Of a DNA stretch of 64,000 nucleotides, positions 30,597 through 42,836 are shown piece after piece. The DNA is from Talpa occidentalis (Eukaryota; Chordata; Mammalia; Eulipotyphla; Talpidae). Numbering within the stretch: the first letter of the stretch is position 1; every line of letters starts with the position of its first letter. Position numbers and translations under genes: made by a program. The stretch covers positions 107,746,615-107,810,614 of the forward strand of contig NW_023603184.1 in the NCBI RefSeq assembly GCF_014898055.3, given 5' to 3'. The notes beneath the pieces were generated by a model, which saw only the letters and a list, made by a program, of their open reading frames with translations, ran no database searches and was not told the DNA's origin.

Positions 30597-30827
30597 CTTT
30601 CAAGATATATGAGTTTAGTATTTTTGTTTTTTAGAAAAAATATACGTAGAGAACCATCATAAAACACAGAATGTGGAAAAATTGACACGGCACACACATG
30701 AAGATGACAGTCATAAATGACGTGACAGACCATATAACACAAAAGTTTATGTTGAACTGTCTGTGTGGATCATATCACAGTTCAACATCATTGCAGCAAA
30801 CAGATCCCTGTTTGGGGATCGATGTAC

Positions 30828-30911
30828 CTTTGGCAGGAGGAGTCACTGCTTTCTTAAGACTGGAAGGAGGCACTTTCTTTTCAGGCTCTGGTTTCTTAGG
30901 CACCACAGGCA
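30828..30911 (-). CDS. TTN: TTN PEVK exon w50, 28 aa
   Basis: Reads VPVVPKKPEPEKKVPPSSLK then KAVTPPAK. The donor is GTACAT. Confidence 0.93.
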
Positions 30912-31055
30912 CTTTAAAGATATTATTTTGTTTTATAATTTCAGCTTCACAAACATAGACACAATGGACATAACAAGTACTGCAATGGGACATTTAGACT
31001 TTCGTAGGTGAAGGGCAGAAATGGCAGGGTCTAGCTTGCTTGGGATGAGCAGTAC

Positions 31056-31130
31056 CTGTGGCAGGAGGAGCTTCCTCCTTCTTGGGAATAGTCACTTTCT
31101 TCTCTGGCACTTTCTTCTTAACCTCAGGCA
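31056..31130 (-). CDS. TTN: TTN PEVK exon w49, 25 aa
   Basis: Reads VPEVKKKVPEKKVTIPKKEE then APPAT. It resembles human VPEIKKKVTEKKVVIPKKEE as I recall it. Confidence 0.94.
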
Positions 31131-32208
31131 CTTTAAAGACATCATTTCATGATAAGAATTTTCATGAAGGACGAAAAAGGTAAGAGAACAAGAAGTCCAA
31201 ACACAGAAAGACTGACATGCAACAGTCACTTGAGAGACAACTTATGCAAGGTGAGCTCCCAGGGGTGAGGATGAAATCAGGTTTCCTAGAGCCAGGATCA
31301 GCCACCTCTTTGGTGTCAGAGGACAGATGCTATCATTTCATCCATTTAAATTTCACTAGTAATTTCTTAAGTAATTATCTATAAAATATTTCTGAATCCT
31401 GGAAACTGATTTTACCCTTTCATTAAATATCTGATTATTTAGGCTGGTGAAGGGATTATGTTTAAGTAGTGATGGCATGAACTTTCATAGGAATATTACT
31501 GTCCTTTAAGGCATAAATATATTCTTTCCATTGAATTTGCTGAATGTGAACATACTATTCATTTAGTGATAGAGGTACTTTTACATAGCTTACTTTACTT
31601 TGTCCTCACAGTAATATCTGAGACCACTGATACTAGTGTCCCCACTTTATAGGAGAGGAATTTGAGGCTCTGATCTGTTAAATGACTTGCTCAGGTAACA
31701 AAGCAAGACAAAAAGCTTAGACTAAAATCAAAACCTGTGTGGACCACCATTTATATGTATATATCAGAAGATATAAAGTATGACTCAATGTTTTGACAAA
31801 TACATTAATCTTTTTTCTCTTTTTACCCTGGTGTTATAAAGGCACTTAATATAATAGGCTGAATGATAAAATTTAGGAAGATTTATTCCACATTTTTTAG
31901 ATAATAATTTTTTCTGTACATAGTTTTGCTTTGTAAAATTTCTAGGTGAAAAATGATGTTTAATAAAATGACAGGACTCAAGTACAACTTTTTGGCAGTT
32001 TCATGTCAACACTTCCTTTCATCTTCGTATGTTTTTCATCTTTGTTTTAGAATACTGTTTTGTATCCAATTAAAAGTGGCTATCAGTGTTCCTGAACATT
32101 TTGGGGAGGAAAAATGTGACTTGCATTTTAAAATACAAGTTTCACTGCAATTTTTTCTCATGAAGCATGTATTGATGAAGAGTGTGTTTTCACTTTGGGG
32201 AGGTGTAC
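31131..32208 (-). other. TTN: Intron w48-w49, 1.1 kb
   Basis: Holds a MIR copy at about 31,570-31,740. The rest is unique. Confidence 0.65.
31570..31740 (-). repeat. MIR SINE, old copy
   Basis: The plus strand has CCCCACTTTATAGGAGAGGA, AATTTGAGGCTCTGATCTG and TTAAATGACTTGCTCAGGTA, the antisense MIR core with ordinary decay. Confidence 0.75.
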
Positions 32209-32292
32209 CTTTGGGTGGAGGAGGTTCCACTTTTTTAGGAGCAGGAACAGGGACTTTCTTCTCTGGTACAGGTTTCTTTGGTACTTCAGGCA
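32209..32292 (-). CDS. TTN: TTN PEVK exon w48, 28 aa
   Basis: Reads VPEVPKKPVPEKKVPVPAPK then KVEPPPPK. This is a textbook PEVK repeat. The acceptor is TTTTTAAG. Confidence 0.96.
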
Positions 32293-32614
32293 CTTAAAAA
32301 CATTCATTTTAAGACATTAAAAATCACACACACATATATATATATAACAAAAAGACACACGAGGTAAGACCACAAGCCACTAAATAACATTTCATATCAT
32401 GAAATTTGCAAAAACATCCAGATAATTTACAGTAGACAAACACACAAGACAGACAATAATAAAAGTACACATTTCTGAAGTGTATTCTAAGATTTAGATG
32501 GTAGACAGCATAGAACGTAAGACATTACAGACAAAACTGGAGATGAACAAAAAGATGGAGAGGCAGAATTCAACACAAAAGATGCTTTGATGCTTCCAAG
32601 AGGAGCTGCTATAC

Positions 32615-32857
32615 CTCGTGCAGGCACTTTGGGTTTAATTTCTGGAAGAACTTCAGGCTCAACCTCTTCCTCAGGTACAAATTCTTCCTCCTCAGGAGGA
32701 GCTTCTTCTTCCTCTAGAGGAGCTTCTTCTTCCTCGAGTAAAACTTCCTCTTCCTCAGGTAGGACTTCCTCCTCGGGAACAATTTCTTCTTCATATGGAA
32801 CTTCCTCTTCCTGAGGCAGAGCTACAGGGACTGGAACTGCCTCACGTTTCTTTGGCA
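32615..32857 (-). CDS. TTN: TTN PEVK exon w47, 81 aa, glutamate repeats
   Basis: Starts VPKKREAVPVPVALPQEEEV. A ladder of PEEEEVL/LEEEEAP-type heptads follows, and it ends EVLPEIKPKVPAR. The human exon I recall has more EEEEVLP units, so copy number differs. The serine-rich antisense ORF is a shadow. Confidence 0.95.
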
Positions 32858-33060
32858 CTTTAAAGATATTGTTCAGTTGGACATGTGTCACTTGTGTGTG
32901 CAACATTTACAACAATGGGCAACAAGAAAAGCAAATCTCTGTCATCATAGAACATCAGTTATCATCAAAGTAAATGTCCCTGAGCATTAATTATAATTAG
33001 TAGGCCGTATAACACCAGTTAGTTTTCCTTTTGCCCAGGCTCTGTAAGAGATTAAAGTAC

Positions 33061-33144
33061 CTTTCGGTGGTGGAACTTCCACTTTTTTGGTAACAGGTGT
33101 TGGTTCTTTTTCTTCTGGGATAAGCTTCTTGGGCACCCCTGGCA
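33061..33144 (-). CDS. TTN: TTN PEVK exon w46, 28 aa
   Basis: Reads VPGVPKKLIPEEKEPTPVTK then KVEVPPPK. The donor is GTACTT. Confidence 0.95.
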
Positions 33145-33351
33145 CTTTAAAGATATTATTTGTCTTTAAGTGTGAGTTCCTTTATATGTGTTAGAATAGT
33201 AGTTTATGAAAAGGAATCACAAAGTACTCAATTTTTATATTTCTAACAAGACAGACAGTTTTTTAAAACATAATGTTATGGAGGAATTTGTAAACGAACA
33301 TACATAAATGGAAGTTTTTCCCCATGAACTTTAAACGATGAAGCGATGTAC

Positions 33352-33435
33352 CTTTTTCAGGTGGAGCCTCTACTTTCTTAGGAGCAGGAATTGGCACCTT
33401 CTTCTCAGGCACAGGCTTCTTAGGCACTTCTGGGA
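33352..33435 (-). CDS. TTN: TTN PEVK exon w45, 28 aa
   Basis: Reads VPEVPKKPVPEKKVPIPAPK then KVEAPPEK. The acceptor is TTTCTTTAAAG. Confidence 0.95.
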
Positions 33436-33692
33436 CTTTAAAGAAATGATTTAGAGAAAAATTTTATGCAACATAAAATTTTAAGTCCAAGTGTACTCTC
33501 AAATAGATGGTAATAAAAGTGTGATCAAGGTATTTTAAGAAGATTTTTATCTCTAAAATAGTATCTTTACTTTTCCGTAAAGGAATATTAAAGAGTTGTC
33601 TCACCAGAGAGCATGGTATTGAACCAATTAATTTTTCACTTACATGCAAATGTGAAATAAAAATTATTTGGTAACATTGCAAGTATATGTAC

Positions 33693-33776
33693 CTTTGGCA
33701 GGTGGAGCTTCCACCTTTTTAGGAACTGGCACTGGCACTTTCTCCTCTGGAACAGGTTTCTTGGGTACTTCAGGAA
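33693..33776 (-). CDS. TTN: TTN PEVK exon w44, 28 aa
   Basis: Reads VPEVPKKPVPEEKVPVPVPK then KVEAPPAK, very close to the PEVK consensus. Confidence 0.96.
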
Positions 33777-34239
33777 CTTTAAATATATCAAATAGGGTTA
33801 GTGTCACATTTTTCACCCATAAATAAAGAGTCTAGCAATTTCAGGAGTTAAATGATGCATCATAGATAGTCTAACAATTTCACTTTAAGATTAAAAATTA
33901 AAATAATTGCCACAAGACAAAGATCAAGAATTACACAAAAATTAAAAAACACTGAAAAAACATAATGATGAAGACAACACACAATGCTGGTGATTCTGTC
34001 CATCTTGGTATTTCAGTAAGAGTCTGTTGTGCACTAAGGACTTTCTGCTAAGCATAGAGCATCAGCCAGCATGCTTCAATGACAAAATTCAGAGATGAAC
34101 ACATGGTAAGTAGTTGGTGGGTCTTGGTCTTGGCATTGATACTTTTAATATCGTGGGGAAAGAACTGATATGGCTCACAAGCTATACTACATGGGTAAAT
34201 CATGGCATTATCCCACTGACAGATTTTAAAGAGATGTAC

Positions 34240-34317
34240 CTTTGGCTGGTGGAGGCTTCTCTGCTTTAGGAGCGGGCTCAGGAACTTTCGGCTCTGGCTT
34301 CTTTGGAATCTCAGGCA
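34240..34317 (-). CDS. TTN: TTN PEVK exon w43, 26 aa
   Basis: Reads VPEIPKKPEPKVPEPAPKAE then KPPPAK. The donor is GTACAT. Confidence 0.95.
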
Positions 34318-34492
34318 CTTTAAAGATATTGTTTATGGGTAAGCTCTAGCTACTAGCAACACATTCTTACGAAGCACACTTGACATTTCTAACAACAGAT
34401 ACCAAGGTACAAAGGTTTGGAACTCAGAAGAAGTTAACTATTTATAGGCAGATTAAGGCTTTTATAGGCTCACAATATGGGTGGTAGTATAC

Positions 34493-34576
34493 CTTTTGCT
34501 GGTGGGGCTTCCTTCTTTTTGGGGACTGGAACAGGTTTCTTCTCTTCTGGAACAGGTTTCTTGGGTACCTCAGGCA
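34493..34576 (-). CDS. TTN: TTN PEVK exon w42, 28 aa
   Basis: Reads VPEVPKKPVPEEKKPVPVPK then KKEAPPAK. It matches a human exon closely, as I recall it. Confidence 0.96.
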
Positions 34577-34829
34577 CTTTAAAGATATTACAAACAATTT
34601 TGGAAATGTTGCAGAAAAGATGTAAAGTGTGAAAAGCAACTGCAGAAATCAAATATATTTTGATTATATTTAAATATATTTTTGAGTATGTTCTTCAGCA
34701 TCTAAGAGTGTCTGTTCTAAATTAAGCAGAATGGATCATCAAAACTATTAAAGCCCAGAATCTGACCAAATTTGACACTCAGACTCCAAAGATGCTGATA
34801 TGCAACCCTATGCAGAAGACATAATCTAC

Positions 34830-34982
34830 CTTTGACTGGTATAACGGGCACTACTTCTTCCTCAGTTATGAGTTCCTCTTCTTCATAAATGTATTCTTCT
34901 TCTTCATGGTATTCTTCATGGCTTACAATTTCCTCTTCAAAGCCAATCTCTTCTAGTTCTTGCATTTGAGATATATCTGGCA
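34830..34982 (-). CDS. TTN: TTN PEVK exon w41, 51 aa, glutamate-rich
   Basis: Starts VPDISQMQELEEIGFEEEIV, then SHEEYHEEEEYIYEEEELIT, ending EEEVVPVIPVK. It is highly acidic with several tyrosines. The donor is GTAGAT. Confidence 0.95.
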
Positions 34983-35208
34983 CTTTAAAGATATTATCTT
35001 TAGGTTGGACATTTTCCAATTACTCAACAAAATTAAGACACATTAGGAACATAGCCAATAGTACAGAAGAAAGAACAGGCTTTATCTTTCTCACAGAAGA
35101 TCTTCACATACAAAACTGAACGTGAACTCCATACAAAACTGAACATACCAAACAACACTCCATACCAAACAAGACAAACAGTACATTAAAAAGATTGGTA
35201 TTAGGTAC

Positions 35209-35286
35209 CTCTAACAGGTGCTTCTACTTCTTTTTTAGGAACAGGTACTTTTTCTTCTGTGACAACCTTCTTGGGCTTCATGGGCA
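35209..35286 (-). CDS. TTN: TTN PEVK exon w40, 26 aa
   Basis: Reads VPMKPKKVVTEEKVPVPKKE then VEAPVR. The acceptor is ATTTCAAG. Confidence 0.95.
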
Positions 35287-36406
35287 CTTGAAATATTAAG
35301 TATAAGGACATTTTATTGTCAGAATAAGGCTACCCAGCCAATTTTGCTTTGTTAAACTTTTAGCAGTTAAAGTTTTTGCAAGTGCCTCTCATAATAGATG
35401 CCTGTAATGCAAGTATTAATCTATATGAAACTTGATATTTTCCATGGAAAGAATTCTAAACCTCAATGGGGTAAAATCTTATAGAAGTACTCAAGTAAGT
35501 CAGGGGTAGCAGAGCCTATATGTAAAATGAGTTTTAGTGTTTAGGTATCTCTGCTTGTAGGAAATATTCTTTATTGAAAAGCTATATTTACTTCTGGACA
35601 ATTACTTTCTGAAATTGCAGAGAAGCTATTTTATTCTTAATAAAAAGTAGGAAAAAAGACCAGACACTGAGTTAATAATTTAATAAATCTTCAAATTGAC
35701 TTTAGGATCAATAACAGATATCTAATCATGATGATATTATTATTTTTTTAAAATTTATTTATTTATTTATACATTTATTTATTTATTTATACTGCACTGG
35801 GTACAGTCAGCAGTGTGGGAGGGTGAGAGAATTCACCAGTCAGAGCGGAGAGCAGAGCAGGCAGACTGATGAAGTACACTGCTGAGGGGAGCAGTGGGAG
35901 GCAGGAAAGGTCTGTACGCCATGTGGGACCCTCACCTGGTGGCCGGGCATTGAACCAGCGTTGCAGAGGCTGTGGGCAGCTTCGCAACCCAGCGCTCAAC
36001 CCCTGTGCCACCGGGGGAGGCCCCATGATGATATTCTTATATCATTAAATCAATTTAGATAAATCTTAATTCATATGCCAAATAGTCAGTGATTTTAATT
36101 TCAAACATCACACATATCTGCACATATAAGTAGATATAGTAGCCTATGGCAAGACACATCTATGGTTTAAGATGTTGTGGATATATTTTGAAATAACGTG
36201 TCCATTTATTTATTTAACTCCTTTATCTTTTCTTTTAAAGATGACTTTATCTTTTTACCCTATATTTGGAAATTTGTATAAGCAACATCCTCCTAATACT
36301 TCATTTAAAAGACACAAAACAATGAAATAAAGCAAAACATTAACAATGACTTAATTTTAAAAGAGATATTATAAAAGAGCACAATCTAGGAAGGAAATTA
36401 TTATAC
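35287..36406 (-). other. TTN: Intron w39-w40, 1.1 kb
   Basis: The intron contains a SINE at 35,739-36,024. The remaining sequence is AT-rich and unique. Confidence 0.7.
35739..36024 (-). repeat. tRNA-derived SINE, long form
   Basis: The minus strand starts GGGGCCTCCCCCGGTGGCAC, has a SINE body and ends in TAAATAAATAAA repeats. It is flanked by ATGATGATATT at 35,728-35,738 and 36,025-36,035. Confidence 0.92.
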
Positions 36407-36499
36407 CTTTCACAGCTGGTTCAGTCACCTGTTCTTTTTCACGTTTGGTAATTGAAATGTGTACTTTTTCCTCAACAACTTTCTTTGATTCTTCAGACA
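36407..36499 (-). CDS. TTN: TTN PEVK exon w39, 31 aa
   Basis: Reads VSEESKKVVEEKVHISITKR then EKEQVTEPAVK. The SITKREKEQVTEPA part matches human as I recall it. The donor is GTATAA. Confidence 0.95.
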
Positions 36500-36698
36500 C
36501 TTTAAAGATATTGATGATTAAAGAACATTAAAACCAATGAATATTGTGTCAATGAAAACACACCAAAAATTGTAAGATGTAAGAATCAAGACTAGAACAA
36601 CACAATCACTAAAAACAAAGACCACTAGACAAGATAGGAAGACAGGTTTACAGAACACAAGTAACAGGCATTTGGGTAGTTATTACTCTGCAATGTAC

Positions 36699-36773
36699 CT
36701 TTGGGTGGTAGAGGTTTGAGTTTCTTAGGAATGAGCGCTGGCACTTTTTCTTCAGGAACAGCTTTCTTTGGCA
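36699..36773 (-). CDS. TTN: TTN PEVK exon w38, 25 aa
   Basis: Reads VPKKAVPEEKVPALIPKKLK then PLPPK. The acceptor is TATTTTAAAG. Confidence 0.95.
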
Positions 36774-36963
36774 CTTTAAAATACCAAGATTAACAGATTT
36801 AAAAACCTGAACCAGATTTCTCAAGAGTAGTAAGAACAAAAGATTAAGAAATACAACACATAACACACACATGATTTGCACACTCTTATTTCGACGTGTA
36901 TTTATAGTACAACAGACATGTAGGAAACAGGTCTCATAACTGATAATGCTTTTCTCACTCTAC

Positions 36964-37041
36964 CTTTTGCTGGTAGGGCCTTTGGTTTTTTGGGAACCGG
37001 CTCTTCTTGCACAGGCTTTGCTGGGATAGGCTTCTCAGGTT
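36964..37041 (-). CDS. TTN: TTN PEVK exon w37, 26 aa
   Basis: Reads EPEKPIPAKPVQEEPVPKKP then KALPAK. The donor is GTAGAG. Confidence 0.95.
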
Positions 37042-37934
37042 CTTTAAAAGTATACAGGATATTTAATAATTAGACTTAGGATAGAAATAAAAATGGTATT
37101 TCATAAATGGATTCAAGAATTAAAATAATGTATCTTTCATCTAGAATGTAGCCATAACCTTTGCAGGTGAGTGAGAAACAGAGGTCCAAGTAGATTATGA
37201 TCTAAAAGCCCTACCCAAGATTATTCAGCAGCTAAAAATCATGGTTAAAACTTTTGTCAATGTAACACTGGTTTTCAATGATATCTGTGAAACTAAGAGG
37301 TCTAAAACATCAGAAATTGAGTAAGTGAAATAATACTAATTCATTAAAAAATTTCAGTATAAACTTACTCTGAGTAAAATAAGTGAATTCACTGGAGTTG
37401 AAATTATATGCCAACAAATTTGATCTCCATTAGATAAACACATTTGCTTATGGGGGTGTTCTTTTCTGCCTTTACTTTTGAAGCAGCCTCTGTCAAGTTT
37501 TTATGAGAACTGTGAGAGTGTATATGTTCTCAATAGCCTGCCATGCTTAATGATAACAACCTTCAGAATAAGAGGAGTCCAGAAACTTTCTATCATGTGC
37601 TAGGATGACTTCAGCAATTGAAGATAAACTCAATCTTTTTGAGAGAGAAACTTAGCAACATTTGCTATTTTATGTACAAGGAAAATGAGGGGGAAATTAT
37701 ATTATTTCCAGAACAAAAATCTAGCAATAACCTTAAATAACCAAAATCTAGCAATAAATCTTAATTTATGGAGATTTTTTTTTTCGCCCTAGAAGTTATC
37801 CAAGAGAAAAACATTTAAATTTGCCAAATGAAACAAAGTTCCTTTCAAAATTTTTGGGGCATCCACACTTTAATTCTGTTCTAATAGAATGTGCACACAT
37901 TTAATGTAGTTTAAGTTTGCAGCTTAGCTCATAC
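37042..37934 (-). other. TTN: Intron w36-w37
   Basis: 893 bp with no exon remnant or repeat that I recognise. Confidence 0.6.
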
Positions 37935-38150
37935 CTGTTATATATTCTTCCTGTTCTTTATACTCTTCATAATGTTCAAATTCACGTTCCGCATATTCTT
38001 CATACTGATCATATTCTTCTGTTGGTTCATATTCCTCAAATTCTTTATATTCATATTCTTCAAGTTCTTCATATTCCTCTTCCCGTTGAATTGAAACAGT
38101 TTCTTCTTCTCGGGTGTAAGACCATTCTTTCTCTTCTGTTACAGTTACTT
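37935..38150 (-). CDS. TTN: TTN PEVK exon w36, 72 aa, E/Y-rich
   Basis: Starts EVTVTEEKEWSYTREEETVS. A long EEY-type ladder follows (EEYEELEEYEYKEFEEYEPT), and it ends EQEEYIT. It has a high density of tyrosine and glutamate. The acceptor is TTCTAG and the donor GTATGA. Confidence 0.95.
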
Positions 38151-38438
38151 CTAGAATAATTGACAACAGGCAGCATTTTACTTGAAATCCATATGGGGTG
38201 ACAGTGTCAGCGCATTTTGATTTCATTCCTTTATGATGGCCTCATGCACTGTTTATGGGAAATCCTGACTGATCAAGGTATTAGAGACTGTACATTTGCT
38301 ACTTATGATGTCAATGTTAGATGCCCTGCCTTTAATCAACAATAAGCCAATAGAGATGGAAGTCAAATTAGGGACTAGCAGGCAAAATGCTGCAAAGTTT
38401 CATGCTTCATTTTATTATTTAATCAAAGAAAAATATAC

Positions 38439-38519
38439 CTTTAGCGGCACGAGTTTCTCTTTTTGGAACTTCAATGGTTACCTTTTCTTCTTTAATAGCT
38501 CGTTTCTTTAATTCAGTCA
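38439..38519 (-). CDS. TTN: TTN PEVK exon w35, 27 aa
   Basis: Reads VTELKKRAIKEEKVTIEVPK then RETRAAK. It is basic and low in proline. Confidence 0.94.
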
Positions 38520-39026
38520 CTTTAAAAAGAGTAATTATTAAAAGTAAATTGCAAGATATTAAATATATATGTGTTCAGAGAAATTTTGTACAAAATATCC
38601 CAGGACAAAGACAATGATAACTGTGCTAGTAGTAACATTTCATTTAAATGCCAAGAAAAATCAACAGACTTGGAAATAAACGTGGTCTAACATATATATG
38701 AATATGTTTTTGAGCACCACTAACTTCAGAGACACTGAATAACTTTTTGAAGATCAAGTAGTATTTATAAGAGGCAAAAAAGACAATTAGTATAAAAATG
38801 ACTATCAAACAAGCATTAGACAGAAACTTGTGCTACATAAATAGTTTCTTCATCTTAATTCTAAGGTATTTTCATAAAGCTCTACTAGCACAATGTTGAA
38901 AATTCAGGACTGAAAATTTTAAATTGCATTAAAGATTGCCACATAAAACAAGGTGGGATGAGTTTGTACAGAGGCAAATAAAGACATTAGTAGACCAGTA
39001 TGTTTTAAGGGAGATTATCTACACAT

Positions 39027-39070
39027 GTTTAGGGGGGAGCTTCACTTTTTTTTCAGGAAAGAAAAGATAC
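39027..39070 (-). pseudogene. Possible dead PEVK exon
   Basis: The minus strand reads FPEKKVKLPPK in an otherwise intronic 700-bp stretch. No acceptor or donor is seen at the expected places. It could be chance in purine-rich DNA. Confidence 0.35.
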
Positions 39071-39227
39071 TTTCTGATATCAGAATGCTGATCTTTGGGG
39101 TAATAAGATATAGCACAGTCATGTTACTCTATATTATGTATTTAAATTATTTTCTCTAATCATTCCAACTCCCTCAGATTAGTTCCAATGCCTGCATGCT
39201 TATTTTGATTTTTAAAAATTTCTATAC

Positions 39228-39311
39228 CTTTTGCTGGTGTTTCCTCTTCTTTTTTAGGTTTAAGTTTTGGAAACTTTTCCTCCGGAACAGCTTTCTTGGG
39301 TTCCTCTGGGA
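39228..39311 (-). CDS. TTN: TTN PEVK exon w34, 28 aa
   Basis: Reads VPEEPKKAVPEEKFPKLKPK then KEEETPAK. The donor is GTATAG. Confidence 0.95.
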
Positions 39312-39521
39312 CTTTAAAGATAGATTTCACTTTAAAGACTTGTTTCCCTCATTCAAACCACAAAAAGTTTGAAACATAAAAGACTTGACATTTTCATTAT
39401 TTTAAACATCAAACAACAATTTTAACAGTGACAACAAAAACCAACACCCAGAATCAGTGTGTTTGGTAAAGAGGATAGGTAAGTACAGTTCTCTGCACAC
39501 TGTAAGGCCCCACCCATGTAC

Positions 39522-39605
39522 CTCTTGGTCTTCGAGGCTCCTCTTTTTTAGTGACAGCAACATGAACTTTCTCTTCTTGGGTAATTTCCATGTGCCTCTC
39601 AGTCA
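39522..39605 (-). CDS. TTN: TTN PEVK exon w33, 28 aa
   Basis: Reads VTERHMEITQEEKVHVAVTK then KEEPRRPR. It is of the VTERH type and is proline-poor. Confidence 0.95.
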
Positions 39606-39884
39606 CTTGAAAGATAATTTTAGGATTAGGGAGTTGTAGTACTTAAAGTGGACTATTTTAAAAATATATTAGCCAGAAAGTACTGTATTTTTAGAGCGAC
39701 AGTGTATATGGTACACACAAATGAACTTCACAACAAGTAACACTCCACCCAGAGACAAAGCTGTAGCACACATTGCCACTAACATTCACCAGTAAACTCC
39801 ATAGAAAGGTGAGCCCCAAGGACAGCAGCAAGAGGGCAAAAGACAAGACAGGTTTCTAGATTTTGTGCTGGGGGATTCATTTAC

Positions 39885-39968
39885 CTTTGGTCGGGGGAGG
39901 TTCTTCTATCTTAGCCACTTTTGGAGGAGCCTTTTTCTCCGGAACTGGTATCTTTGGCTCTTCAGTCA
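39885..39968 (-). CDS. TTN: TTN PEVK exon w32, 28 aa
   Basis: Reads VTEEPKIPVPEKKAPPKVAK then IEEPPPTK. The donor is GTAAAT. Confidence 0.95.
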
Positions 39969-40124
39969 CTTAAAAGATATCAGGCACCAGAGTCAATCAT
40001 ATATAAGAGAAACACTTAACACAGGCACACCTCTTTTCTTGTTAATGTTATAAAAATGTGAAGACTATGTATCCATTTAAGATTGTAAAAGACATTATTC
40101 AAGAATAAAGGAAACCAAATATAC

Positions 40125-40205
40125 CTTTAGGTGGTGGCACTTCCTTTTTAGGAACTACAGCGGGAATTTTCTTCTCTGGCACAATTTTCTTAGGTGCTTC
40201 AGGAA
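40125..40205 (-). CDS. TTN: TTN PEVK exon w31, 27 aa
   Basis: Reads VPEAPKKIVPEKKIPAVVPK then KEVPPPK. The acceptor is TTCTAAAG. Confidence 0.96.
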
Positions 40206-40629
40206 CTTTAGAAAGATTAGATTTAAGAATATTAGTTTGAGTTATAGAAGAAGTGACATTGTTTGCAGCTAAGAAGATTTTGCAAAGATCACACGTAAAC
40301 ACAAACACAATGATTACATTCAACAAAGGTATTTATAAATAAAGGTTTTCCCCACTATCTGAAAATAGAACATTTTTATTTGATAGATTACTTGCTGGGT
40401 CTGGGAATATTTTATTTATACTTATTTATATAACCATTCATTTATATGGAAACATTTTTGTGCATGTCCTAAAAAATAACCCAGCAAATCATACGAAATA
40501 GGCACACTCTCCTTTCAGGTAGCAGGGGATACCTATATGTGTTGACAAAATGTAGGCAGTTACTCAAACTAAAGGTGTAAAATAGCCATTAAGACAAATG
40601 GTATCACAACCTTTGAGAGAGAATTGTAC

Positions 40630-40707
40630 CTTTAGCTGCTGGAGGTTCCTCTTTTTTAGCAGGAATTTTCGGTTTTGGTACAATTTTCTTCTCATGTTTT
40701 TCAGACA
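40630..40707 (-). CDS. TTN: TTN PEVK exon w30, 26 aa
   Basis: Reads VSEKHEKKIVPKPKIPAKKE then EPPAAK. The donor is GTACAA. Confidence 0.95.
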
Positions 40708-40900
40708 CTTGAAAAGATTATAAAATACACATGTGGAAAAGTCCATATTTCTTTTTTAACAAAAATGTAAGGAATCTTTTTATTTTTAGATATATTTATC
40801 AGCATTTGCAGTATAGTCAATAAATTAACTACAAGAGAACATGAAGAATGGGACAAGCCAAAAACACACAAGGCTGAAATTAATTTAAGAGTTGGTATAC

Positions 40901-40981
40901 CTTCAGCTTGTTCAACTTCCACTTTCTTAGAAATAAAATGCAGCTTTTCTTCCACAACATATTCCTCAGGCTCTTCCATCA
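40901..40981 (-). CDS. TTN: TTN PEVK exon w29, 27 aa
   Basis: Reads VMEEPEEYVVEEKLHFISKK then VEVEQAE. It is acidic and closely matches human VMEEPEEYVVEEKLHIISKR as I recall it. Confidence 0.96.
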
Positions 40982-42836
40982 CTTTAAAGACATCAATTGT
41001 AAAGAAGATAAATTGTAGTGGTTTCTTTTTTAATTTTAGCTATAATCTATCACTTCAAAGAATAAGTGAAACAGCAAAAGTTCAACACTTGCCAAATTTC
41101 TGGTTATTCCTAATTAAAATACCCAAAGAAGAACATTTCATTTTATTTATTTTTTGGAGGGCATCTGCAAAGAAATTTACTGTTCCAAAGAAGAACAATT
41201 AAATTAAGGCATATGCTCTAGTAAAGAATATGGGAAATGTATGACATTTATTTAATTTCCAAGTGTAGCATAAAGATAATGCCTGTATTCAGAAGAAGAA
41301 TTGGACAAGTACAAGACAAAAACAATTCTAGTGGTTAAATTAAGATGAACACAGAATTTGAAGATAAGGTTCAAAAATAATGTAAGTTTCCAGATTTGAA
41401 GGCTACAGGCAGAAACATATGCTTGAGGAATCTGGATTGCATATGAAAAATCTATTGATGACTTGGAAACAAGATTTTTGCCTACCAGCTTTGTGGGGGC
41501 AGATAAGGTAGAGGAAGAGTCTTTGTAAGATCTTGAGTCTATGTGTTCAAAGTAAATTATAGAATAGAATGATCTGGTGACAGATACATCTCTTCACACT
41601 GATAGTAAACTTAACAGACTACCATATTTTCCCCAATTCTTTTGGACTTCGTGAAAGCAGAAGTACATCATAGAATGTCTCTCCTTTCAGCTAGTCATTA
41701 GTACGAAAGGAAATTTACAATGTATGCTGTCAAAAACTGAAATTGAATTCACACAATGAGAACTTCCCTTGTGCACATTTTATGTTTGGTTTCTGATACA
41801 TTTCTACAAGTGATGTAGCCCTCTTTGAATCCATCAGATTCTGGATTTATGCCCATGATCTTACTCTCTCCCAGGAAGCACAACAGAATGGGTAGGTTTC
41901 CTTTTGGGAGTAATAGCCTGTCATACACTGTTCCAAGCCATTCCATTAAGATTGTACAGTTTGGATTTCATTTGGATTTTTCTTCCAAGTTGTGAAGAGG
42001 TAGAGTACTTTCATTAGCTAGAGATGTGGCCAAGGGCATTTAAATGTACATTGTGATTCACTTTTCATTGGGAAGAGAGATAATTTGTTAAGGAGATTAT
42101 TGATCTCCCCTTAAAGCAGAGCTACTTTAGAACTTTCTTAGGAAAGTTCTTTCATATATATAACTTTAGTCAGAATGCTGAATTTAAACAGTAAACCTAG
42201 TGGTGCCTTAATTCATTGAAAATGTATCCCAACACTGAAATAATACTTGTTGTTCAATCCTTACGAACTGTAGAGTACTGGCATTATAGGTATGGGAACC
42301 TTGAAATAACAAGTTCATCTAATAAAAAACATTGCAGAATTTTTGTCTCCATGCATGGAATATAGTTTCCTATAAATCCTATGTGTTCCCTGCTATGCTT
42401 TCAAATATGGCCTTGCCTTTTGGAATATAGTAAGGTAATAAAATTTCTTGTTTGTTTTAAATCTGTGAGTCAGGACACATTAATGAGTTGTGCCATAAGC
42501 ATGACTATATATCCCCCAAATTTTAGATATTAAACCACCAGGGTAAAGATTATGGCAGTCCATTTCACTCTATCCAATTATAAATGTATATGGCTACTCC
42601 TGCTCCATCAGTTACTCATGAATACCTTAGCCAATTCTTCTCAGCCAAGTAAAAGGGGATGGACAAGACATCCATTGGATGTCTAAGTACTGTTCCTGAA
42701 TCTTGTGTTTTAAACAAAAGTAATATCTAATGAAGCCACTGAATTTATGTCATTTGCATTAACCTGATAAACTATATGTTGAAGAAAACATCTCACCAAG
42801 TCTCCAGATCATCTCTAGCTTATTTGCATTGTTTAC
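40982..42836 (-). other. TTN: Intron w28-w29, 1.9 kb
   Basis: A long intron without recognisable repeats or exon remnants. Confidence 0.6.
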
